Assembly (NCBI GenBank): GCA_016290295.1
Contig: JAEETJ010000005.1
Location: forward strand, 62,001-126,000
Source of the DNA: Bacteroidales bacterium
GTDB taxonomy: Bacteria; Bacteroidota; Bacteroidia; Bacteroidales; WCHB1-69
Direction of reading: 5' to 3'
DNA: 64,000 bases
Position 1 is the first letter of the stretch. Each line of letters opens with the position of its first letter. The notes under the pieces were generated by a model. The model saw only the letters and a program-made list of their open reading frames with translations, searched no databases and had not been told where the DNA came from. Positions 10,236 through 18,082 of this stretch are shown piece after piece. Both the position numbers and the translations under genes were made by a program.

Positions 10236-11138
10236 ATGAGCAAAAAAGATTGGTTATATTACTTATTATTAACATCTTCTGCCGTATTATGGGGCAGTTC
10301 ATTCATTTTTACAAAACAATTGCTCAATGTAGCGGAACCCGTCACCATCATTTTCTCCCGCCTATTGATTGCGGGCTTTCTGTTTTTGCTGATTTGTCTT
10401 CTATTCTTCCGCAAAGACATGAAGATAGACCGCAGGGATATCCCCACTGTTTTCGCTTTCAGCTGTTTTGAGCCATTTTTCTATTTTATCTGCGAGACAT
10501 ACAGTCTCACCCATTGCGACGCCTCGGTGGTATCCATCATTGTGGCCACCATCCCCATTGCCACGGCGTTTCTCTCCATGTTTTATTTCAAAGAGAACTT
10601 CACGCGGCTCAACATGTTCGGCATTTTTGTGTCCTTCACAGGTATTTTCATCATGTTGTTTCCTGCCTTTCTGAACGCCACCATAAGCGCACTTGGGGTG
10701 GTACTGGCCTTCGGCGCGGTTTTGTCTTCCGTTGGCTATATGTTTTTCCTGCGGAAACTGCCCGAGAAATACAATCCCGTGATCATCATCACCTACCAGA
10801 ATCTGATTGGCTTGGTATTGTTCACCCCGCTTCTGTTTCTCATCACCGACGCCCCCGAGATTCCTCATCAGATAACAGCACTTTTCAGCACCCCATACCT
10901 CTATTATCTGGTATCTTTGGCTATTTTATGCTCCGCCTTGGCCTTCATGTTCTACCTGCAGAGCATGCGTCATTTCGGGGTGGGCAAAGCCAACACCTTC
11001 ACCAATCTCATCCCCATCGTCACCGCCATCTTGTCATTTTTCCTATTGAAAGAAGAATTCCCATTATATAAGATTCTTGGAATTATCATTGTCATCACAG
11101 GCATTTTCCTGGTGCAAAAGAGAACTTCGAAGGTGTGA
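10236..11138 (+). CDS. DMT/EamA family transporter
   Basis: Ten hydrophobic segments in two EamA halves (LLTSSAVLWGSSFIFTKQLL...; ILCSALAFMFYLQSMRHFGVGKANTFTNLIPIVTAILSFFLLKEEF). Confidence 0.85.
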   Translation: MSKKDWLYYLLLTSSAVLWGSSFIFTKQLLNVAEPVTIIFSRLLIAGFLFLLICLLFFRKDMKIDRRDIPTVFAFSCFEPFFYFICETYSLTHCDASVVSIIVATIPIATAFLSMFYFKENFTRLNMFGIFVSFTGIFIMLFPAFLNATISALGVVLAFGAVLSSVGYMFFLRKLPEKYNPVIIITYQNLIGLVLFTPLLFLITDAPEIPHQITALFSTPYLYYLVSLAILCSALAFMFYLQSMRHFGVGKANTFTNLIPIVTAILSFFLLKEEFPLYKILGIIIVITGIFLVQKRTSKV

Positions 11139-11339
11139 GTCCAGGGGACAGTTGACAATTGACAATTGACAATTGACAATTGACAGTTGGAAGGGGGATG
11201 GCAAAGTGCGACACGGAAAAGAATTGTTTTCTTTTCATCTGGCTTGCGCAATTTCTCCGACTGTCATGCTTGTATTCCATGGAGAAGATGTGGGTTTTAT
11301 GGGTGCAAAAGCACTAATTTTTTGTTTTCACTTGCTGTC

Positions 11340-11603
11340 CTAATTTTGGGGAGTATTATAACTCATCGGGTCCACACTCAGCCAGATGCTCAGGTCGCTG
11401 CTGTAATATCTTGCTCCAAAGTAGCTTAGACCTGTTTCCGTATCTTTTTCTTTGGCGGAGAAGGTGTGAATCGCCCACAAAAAACACAAATTGGCATAGC
11501 AAGAGTTTTCTCCATAGTTATGCGGAATCAGTAAGCAATATGTCTGGACTATGTTCATGGATGATTTTTGATTGGGTAATGGTACAAAAACACCATAAAA
11601 CAA
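11340..11603 (-). pseudogene. Rhs repeat-associated core domain fragment
   Basis: FSAKEKDTETGLSYFGARYYSSDLSIWLSVDPMS is the Rhs core signature; truncated immediately after SVDPMS. Confidence 0.75.
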
Positions 11604-11609
11604 TTTAAT

Positions 11610-12170
11610 CTACTTGTTTGTATGTTTTTTTTGAGACAAATCCGATAGCACATAATTAATGCCTTTTATGTCTTCAGTGATTACAGGTGGCCCATTTTGA
11701 ATGTCTGTTGACCTGTATCGTATCTTTTTACCATGATATCTGAATGTTATGTCGTAAGGTATTTCTGAAGTTCCTATAAGACCAGAATGTTTTGTTATAT
11801 TTTTGATAGTAAGAAAATAAGTCTCATTTACTTTGACTATTTCTTTTGTTTGACATCTTTCGTTTTTGATAGAAATAATAGTGTATCTGTATAGGTGTGT
11901 GGTATCTTCGATATCAATGGCATAATATTTACTGTAATTCTGTATTCTTGTTACGACAAAAGGGGTTGAATGATTAAAATTATGTTGATATTCAACGGCT
12001 ATTTTATCAAAATGTTGCGCAAGAATGGATTCCATCCATTTTTGCTTATCAAACGAGGTGTCATTATCTATTTGTTGCAAATAACGAGCAGTATCTGTTC
12101 CACTATTAACCTGTCCATTAGCATAGCCAAACAGTATCAACACCCCTATAACCAATATTAATTTCTTCAT
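11610..12170 (-). CDS. Hypothetical secreted protein embedded in the Rhs remnants
   Basis: Signal peptide MKKLILVIGVLILFGYANGQ; intact ORF on the strand of the Rhs fragments. Confidence 0.55.
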   Translation of the reverse strand: MKKLILVIGVLILFGYANGQVNSGTDTARYLQQIDNDTSFDKQKWMESILAQHFDKIAVEYQHNFNHSTPFVVTRIQNYSKYYAIDIEDTTHLYRYTIISIKNERCQTKEIVKVNETYFLTIKNITKHSGLIGTSEIPYDITFRYHGKKIRYRSTDIQNGPPVITEDIKGINYVLSDLSQKKHTNK

Positions 12171-12487
12171 TCTATATATTTTTTTGGCGTAGGTTGTCTA
12201 GTCTGTAACTGGTCATAATCATACATCACACTGGTACCATTGCCATACACAACACTTTCTTTCAGCTCGAACTCATTGTATCTTATGTCATTTATATAAG
12301 GATACGGAGTGCCATTTTTCACCCCCTTCACCCGCTGCAGCATGCCGCCCTTGTTGTACTCATAATTCACCTCCTCCCCGTCGGGGTAAGTCATATTCTG
12401 TATTCTGAAGTTCGCTTCGCGCAAATTTGGCTGCGCCTCAGAAGAGAAAACTTGTTTTCTCTTCTGAGGCTTGCACAAATTTTCCAA
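12167..12487 (-). pseudogene. Rhs/YD-repeat fragment
   Basis: FRIQNMTYPDGEEVNYEYNKGGMLQRVKG...YINDIRYNEFELKESVVYGNGTSVMYDYD matches YD-repeat spacing; the upstream part (MEYEYDSW) is in another frame. Confidence 0.65.
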
Positions 12488-12544
12488 GAGTCATACTCAT
12501 ATTCCATGGCGAAGGTGTAGGTTTTAGAGTTACAAAATTACAAA

Positions 12545-12664
12545 TTATTCTTCATTCTGTTTTCTTTTTGTTTTTTTCATTTCCGCCTGTATCTGCTTGC
12601 CAGAGGCCTCCACCACCTTGCCGTTGATGTAGATGCTTACCCTGCGGGTGCTGCTCTTTGCCAT
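12545..12664 (-). pseudogene. Short fragment resembling the N-terminus of a phage tail tape-measure-like protein
   Basis: MAKSSTRRVSIYINGKVVEASGKQIQAEMKKTKRKQNEE*; xxIYINGKxVExSxKxIxAEM resembles Bacteroidetes prophage tape-measure N-termini from memory. Confidence 0.35.
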
Positions 12665-12739
12665 AACTGTTGTTTTGGCAAGGTTGATCTATACGTCAAG
12701 CAACGGATGGAACAAAGAAATATCACAGACGAATGCAAG

Positions 12740-13309
12740 CTAATTAGTCTGCAGAGAGCTTTCCTTTTTTGCATACACATCTATCTTCTCACGTATAGTT
12801 TCAATAATTTCTTCACATTTTTCATCACTAAGATTGACTCCAAAATTGATATTTCGTCCTTTGTGACGCAGCAGCTGGATTCGTTCTTCGATTTTCCCTG
12901 AAATACTAAAGTGAACAAGTAATTGCTCATATTGAGAGAGTTCTAATAATCCAACATCCTTAACATTGCTCCACGGAATTTTTTTAGATTTACCAATAAT
13001 TCGGCCCTTGTTGACTATATATAAAAAGTCTGCATCATACTGGATTATTTCTTCTCCTTTGACTTGCCATAACACCTCGCCTATAAAGTATAGAATGATA
13101 GGACAAAAGATTACACAACCTCCTATTAGCCACAATATTATTTCAAAATAATCAGTAACATTAAATCTATTATGATTTATAAGCGTGTGCTCTATATAAT
13201 ATGAGATGTAGGAAAATAAAAGGAAACAAACAAACGCTCCTAAAATAGACATAAACACTACCGATCTGCATTTCGGATGACTTCTTGATAATGTTTTCAT
13301 ATAAAACAA
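12740..13309 (-). CDS. Hypothetical membrane protein with two TM segments
   Basis: Two hydrophobic helices then a PH-like/beta-rich soluble part; adjacent to Rhs debris. Confidence 0.5.
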   Translation of the reverse strand: MFYMKTLSRSHPKCRSVVFMSILGAFVCFLLFSYISYYIEHTLINHNRFNVTDYFEIILWLIGGCVIFCPIILYFIGEVLWQVKGEEIIQYDADFLYIVNKGRIIGKSKKIPWSNVKDVGLLELSQYEQLLVHFSISGKIEERIQLLRHKGRNINFGVNLSDEKCEEIIETIREKIDVYAKKESSLQTN

Positions 13310-13538
13310 ATGGGGACTTCTATTTTTAATATTTTCACGTTATACTTTCAGACATTGCGAAGTCCGCTAAACAAGATCTAAAAATACGACAGGGCAAAGT
13401 TACATATTATTTTTTGATTTTCAAGTGTTTATTGCATTTTTTTATTTTAAAATAGAGGATGATATTTTGCTGTTAATCAATATGTTGTGTATTTAGATTA
13501 TGGATAATCGTTTGATGACAGACGGTCGCATATCTGAA

Positions 13539-13767
13539 ACCCCTGACGGGGTAAACAGAGGAATATGACATATCATTGGCAGGCTGCTAGGCCTGCCGGG
13601 CTCGGTAGAAACGGAAGGTTACACCAAGAATTTATCGCAGGCCGTCAGGTCTGCGGGCAAAAAGCATGTATCATTCTCTGGAATTGAGCCCGCACACCTC
13701 TGGCGTGCGAAAAGAATGTATGGAGATACGGCATTTCTACCAACCCCTGCACTCCTGACGGAGTGCA
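13539..13767. repeat. Array of five REP-like stem-loops
   Basis: Five hairpins with roughly 5-8 bp arms and 3-4 nt loops at 13539, 13578, 13636, 13691 and 13748; see findings. Confidence 0.7.
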
Positions 13768-13935
13768 ACTTCCATCAATGCGAAACAATGCCACATTAGC
13801 TGATATGAAAAATTTAGGCGGTAGTCGTGAGTTACAAGACTAAAAGGGATAATTCTGTTATAAAATAAGGCTGCCGTAATACGACAGCCCTACAATATTA
13901 TGATGTAATTCTGAATTTTGAATTCTAAATTTCTT

Positions 13936-15090
13936 TTAGTTCTTCAGCGCGGCGATTTCCTTGATGGCGGTGATGGCTGCGTCGATATCGGCTTCGGTGT
14001 TGAATGCACCGATACTCAGACGGACTGTACCGTGGATATCAATTGTACCAATACCCACATGCACCTTGGGAGCGCATTGCAAACCGGTACGGCAAGCGAT
14101 ATCATAGTCCACATCCAGCATAGTACCCACATCACCAGCTTCAAAGCCATTGATGTTGATGGACATCACAGGATTGTGGTTCTCGACTGATTCAGCGCAA
14201 TACAAGGTAACACCCGGAATATCTTTGATGCCGAGGCGCAGTTTCTCCCACAGTTTCATTTCCTGAGCATGAATATTCTCAACACCTTTCTCCATCACCC
14301 ATTTCACGCCCGCATGCAAACCGGCCACACCCAAAACGTTCAGGGTTCCGGCTTCCAAACGATAAGGATATTCATCCAAATGACCAGGATATGCGGAACG
14401 CACACCTGTGCCACCGAAGCGGGTATGTTTGATTTCAATGCCTTCACGCACATAGGAACCACCGATACCAGTGGGTCCCATCAAGCATTTATGGCCAGTA
14501 AAAGCATAGCAGTCAACACCATAGTTAATCATATCCATGGTATTGGCACCAGCGCCCTGGCTACCGTCCACCACAAAAATCAGACCGTGTTTCTTACAAA
14601 TTTTACCGATTTCGGCAATGGGCTGCACAGTACCTATCACATTGGAGCACTGAGTACAAACCACAAATTTGGTATTCGGTTTGATAGCTTTCTCAATATC
14701 ATCAGGATCCACATAGCCATGCTTGTCAAAAGGCACATAAGTAACGTCGATAATACCTCTTTCCTGCATTACATATAAAGGACGCAGAACTGAGTTATGC
14801 TCAAGCATAGTGGTAATCACATGAGCACCTTTTTCCACCAAACCTTGTATCAATATGTTTAAAGAATCCGTGGCATTATAACTGAAAGTCAAACGATTAG
14901 GGTCTTCACCACCGTTGAATAATTTCATGAGCATTTTACGAGTCTCCTCAACCATTTCGCCTGTTTCAATTGCAGCGTCAAAGCCCGAACGACCAGGACT
15001 TACACCATGGTCACGGTAAAAGCTGTTCATAAAATCATAAACCTCTACAGGCTTAGGGAAAGAAGTTGCAGAATTGTCTAAATATATCAT
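13936..15090 (-). CDS. Class V aminotransferase / cysteine desulfurase family
   Basis: MIYLDNSATSFPKPVEVYDFM, GHKCLMGPTGIGG (PLP Lys), CRTGLQCAP catalytic Cys loop; TATCTTTG-type box upstream on the minus strand near 15113. Confidence 0.88.
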   Translation of the reverse strand: MIYLDNSATSFPKPVEVYDFMNSFYRDHGVSPGRSGFDAAIETGEMVEETRKMLMKLFNGGEDPNRLTFSYNATDSLNILIQGLVEKGAHVITTMLEHNSVLRPLYVMQERGIIDVTYVPFDKHGYVDPDDIEKAIKPNTKFVVCTQCSNVIGTVQPIAEIGKICKKHGLIFVVDGSQGAGANTMDMINYGVDCYAFTGHKCLMGPTGIGGSYVREGIEIKHTRFGGTGVRSAYPGHLDEYPYRLEAGTLNVLGVAGLHAGVKWVMEKGVENIHAQEMKLWEKLRLGIKDIPGVTLYCAESVENHNPVMSININGFEAGDVGTMLDVDYDIACRTGLQCAPKVHVGIGTIDIHGTVRLSIGAFNTEADIDAAITAIKEIAALKN

Positions 15091-15315
15091 ATCTTTACCT
15101 TTTAAAATCGGTGCAAAGATACGAATTTTTTGTTAATAAAAGTTAATTCAGCAAAAAAAAGTACAGTAAATTATTAAACTCAAAATGTTTATTTCTTTTT
15201 GTTTGAAAGCAATATCTTGCAATAAGTTATTGTACTTTTGCATATCTATATTTAATAGGTATAAAAGCAAATTTGTCATCAAATTTAACAAAACAAACTA
15301 TAACAAAAGACAGAA

Positions 15316-16302
15316 ATGAAAAAGAAAGTTTTAATTTCAGGATTATTAGTAGTCGGCTTATTACTTTCCGGTTGTGTCACCAAGCAGAAATATGCCGAAT
15401 TGGAAGACAGCTACAGAATTTGCTCCGACAACTTGGCCGTGTTGAACCAGGACAATATCAATACCGTCAACCAGAACAAACAATTGGAGCAGCAGGTGGA
15501 GCAGTTGAAAGCAAAAACCAAACAGCTTTCCGCTGACACTCTCACACTCAGCAAGAAACTGGCCCAATCCGAGAAAGACCTGGCCAAGGCCATCCGTGAC
15601 TATGACGAACTGCTGAAACAATTTGCGGAGCTCAACATGAGCAACAATACTCAGGTGAACAAGCTGCTCAGCGACATTGAGAAAATCAAAGCCCAGCTGA
15701 ACGAGCGCGAGGCAGAGATCAACCAGCAACGCGACGAGCTGAACTTAGCCACCATGGAACTGTCAGATAAGGAGGCTCGTTTGGGTGAACTGCAAAAGAT
15801 TCTGGATCAGAAAGATGCAGAAGTCCGCAAACTGAAAGAAACCGTTTCAGCTGCCTTAAAAGGCTTTGAAGGTAGCGGTCTGAATGTTTATGAGAAAAAT
15901 GGCAAAGTATATGTGTCCATGGAAGACAAACTGTTGTTCTCTTCTGGCAGCTGGGTTATCAATAGCGAAGGTATGCAAGCCATTTCCAAATTGGCAGAAG
16001 TGCTGGAAAAAGATGAGGATATTTCCGTGCTGATTGAAGGTCATACCGACAACGTGCCATACAAAGGTGCTGGTCAGGTGAAAGACAACTGGGATTTGAG
16101 CGTACTGCGTGCCACCGCTGTTGTCAAAGCCATCCTGAGCAACAAGAACATCGCTCCCTCACGTCTGTCCGCCTCTGGCAGAAGCGAATACTACCCCATC
16201 GACCCCAGCAACACTGCTGAGGCACGCGCCAAGAACCGTCGTACCGAAATCATTCTGACTCCGAAATTGGACGAACTGTTCCAGATTATCAATCAGAACT
16301 AA
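15316..16302 (+). CDS. OmpA family lipoprotein with coiled-coil domain
   Basis: Lipobox LLSGC; long coiled coil; OmpA motif IEGHTDNVPYKGAGQVKDNWDLSVLRATAVVKAI ... AKNRRTEIILTPKL. Confidence 0.88.
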   Translation: MKKKVLISGLLVVGLLLSGCVTKQKYAELEDSYRICSDNLAVLNQDNINTVNQNKQLEQQVEQLKAKTKQLSADTLTLSKKLAQSEKDLAKAIRDYDELLKQFAELNMSNNTQVNKLLSDIEKIKAQLNEREAEINQQRDELNLATMELSDKEARLGELQKILDQKDAEVRKLKETVSAALKGFEGSGLNVYEKNGKVYVSMEDKLLFSSGSWVINSEGMQAISKLAEVLEKDEDISVLIEGHTDNVPYKGAGQVKDNWDLSVLRATAVVKAILSNKNIAPSRLSASGRSEYYPIDPSNTAEARAKNRRTEIILTPKLDELFQIINQN

Positions 16303-16308
16303 GTTCTC

Positions 16309-17298
16309 ATGCAATTTACTGATATACTGCTTCATTGGTATGCAGACAACAAGCGTTCACTCCCTTGGCGGGGTGAACGCGATGTTTATAAGATATGGGT
16401 ATCCGAAATCATTTTGCAGCAAACCCGTATCGTCCAAGGCTGGGAATATTACCTACGTTTCATCCAAACCTTCCCAACAGTTAAAGCTTTAGCCGAGGCC
16501 GAGGAGGAAGAGGTGTTGCGTGTATGGCAGGGATTAGGCTACTACTCGCGTGCCCGCAACCTGCACGCCGCCGCCAAAAAAGTCATGCAAGAGCACGGGG
16601 GAGTTTTTCCAAAGACATACGAACAAGTGCGCCAGCTCAAAGGCATAGGCGACTACACTGCCGCCGCCATCTGCTCTTTCGCTTACGGGCTACCCTACCC
16701 CGCTGTGGATGGCAATGTGTTGCGCATCATCAGCAGAGTTTCCGGCATCCACGACAATATCATGGAAGTCCGCACCAAGAAGCAAATCACCGAACTTTGC
16801 CACAAACTGATGAAAGGGGCTGACCCTGCGGATTTTAACCAAGCGCTCATGGATTTTGGTTCTTTACAGTGCACTCCCAAAAGTCCACAATGCGAGAGCT
16901 GTCCCCTGAAAAACGAATGCTACGCATACCAGCATGACGAAGTGGAAATGCTGCCTGTCAGTATCAAAAACCTACAAGTCAAGGACCGTTTTTTCCATTT
17001 CTTTGTATGCATTCAGGAAGGCCAGATCTTTATTGAAAAACGAGCGGAAGATGACATCTGGAAAGGCCTGTATCAGTTGCCCCTGAAAGAAACAAAGGAG
17101 AACAAACAACTGAAATACAGATTATTGTATCAGACAAAACATCAGTTAACACATCAGACTATCCACGCTTCCTTCTACGACATTCCTGACGCTAAAAAAT
17201 TACCAGCCCCTGCCGGACAAAGGCTGACTATACCGCTAATCGAACTCGGCAATTATGCCTTCCCGCAACTCATTGTAAAATTCTTCAACAAAATATGA
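16309..17298 (+). CDS. mutY: A/G-specific adenine glycosylase
   Basis: SLPWRGERDVYKIWVSEIILQQTRI; GIGDYTAAAICSFAYG HhH; FeS cluster C-x6-C-x2-C-x5-C (CTPKSPQCESCPLKNEC). Confidence 0.95.
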   Translation: MQFTDILLHWYADNKRSLPWRGERDVYKIWVSEIILQQTRIVQGWEYYLRFIQTFPTVKALAEAEEEEVLRVWQGLGYYSRARNLHAAAKKVMQEHGGVFPKTYEQVRQLKGIGDYTAAAICSFAYGLPYPAVDGNVLRIISRVSGIHDNIMEVRTKKQITELCHKLMKGADPADFNQALMDFGSLQCTPKSPQCESCPLKNECYAYQHDEVEMLPVSIKNLQVKDRFFHFFVCIQEGQIFIEKRAEDDIWKGLYQLPLKETKENKQLKYRLLYQTKHQLTHQTIHASFYDIPDAKKLPAPAGQRLTIPLIELGNYAFPQLIVKFFNKI

Positions 17299-17329
17299 AT
17301 TGTGCATTGTGAATTGTAAATTGTGCATT

Positions 17330-17971
17330 ATGAAAAAGAAAATTCAACAAAAATACGATTTCCTGATTCCCTATTTTGAGGAACACATGCCTGTGGCGGA
17401 GCCCGAATTACAGTACACCAACAGCTATGAATTGTTAGTGGCTGTAGTACTTTCGGCACAATGCACCGACAAGCGAGTTAACATGGTCACTCCAGCTCTG
17501 TTCCAACATTATCCCAGTCCGTTCGACTTGGCAAAAGCTTCAGTAGAAGATATTTACGAGCACATCAAATCAGTCTCATATCCCAACAACAAAGCCAAGC
17601 ATCTGAAAGGGCTGGCAGAAGCGTTGGTGGAGCGTTTCAATGGTGTTGTGCCCAACAACATGGAAGAGTTGCAAATGCTGCCAGGTGTAGGTCGCAAGAC
17701 CGCCAACGTCATCCTGGCGGTCATCTTTGACAAACCTGCCTTTGCCGTGGACACACACGTGTTCCGGGTGGCTAACCGCATCGGCATTGTGGAGAATGCC
17801 GACACCCCGCTGAAGGTCGAGCAGCAGCTTACCGAGGCCTTCCCCGACGAGGTCATCCCCAAGGCTCACCACTGGCTCATCCTGCACGGCCGTTATGTCT
17901 GCCTCGCCCGCAAACCTAAATGCGAAGAGTGCGGGTTGACGGGGATTTGCGAGTATTACAAGGGGAAATAA
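17330..17971 (+). CDS. nth: Endonuclease III
   Basis: VVLSAQCTDKRVN; LPGVGRKTANVILAV HhH-GPD; VDTHVFRVANRIG; C-terminal FeS Cys cluster. ATG at 17330 follows a 7-bp repeat tract that the track start (17300) reads into. Confidence 0.95.
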   Translation: MKKKIQQKYDFLIPYFEEHMPVAEPELQYTNSYELLVAVVLSAQCTDKRVNMVTPALFQHYPSPFDLAKASVEDIYEHIKSVSYPNNKAKHLKGLAEALVERFNGVVPNNMEELQMLPGVGRKTANVILAVIFDKPAFAVDTHVFRVANRIGIVENADTPLKVEQQLTEAFPDEVIPKAHHWLILHGRYVCLARKPKCEECGLTGICEYYKGK

Positions 17972-18082
17972 TAAAATGTGCTAATGTGCCAATGAATTAG
18001 CAAATTAGCAAATTAGCAAATTAGTTAATTAGCAAATTAAATTCAGAATTCAGAATTCAAAATTCAAAAAGATACATCATAT

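Noticed and set aside
10401-10868. 155-aa minus-strand ORF inside the EamA transporter gene
   Set aside because: Antisense shadow of a clear membrane protein gene; low-complexity charged sequence.
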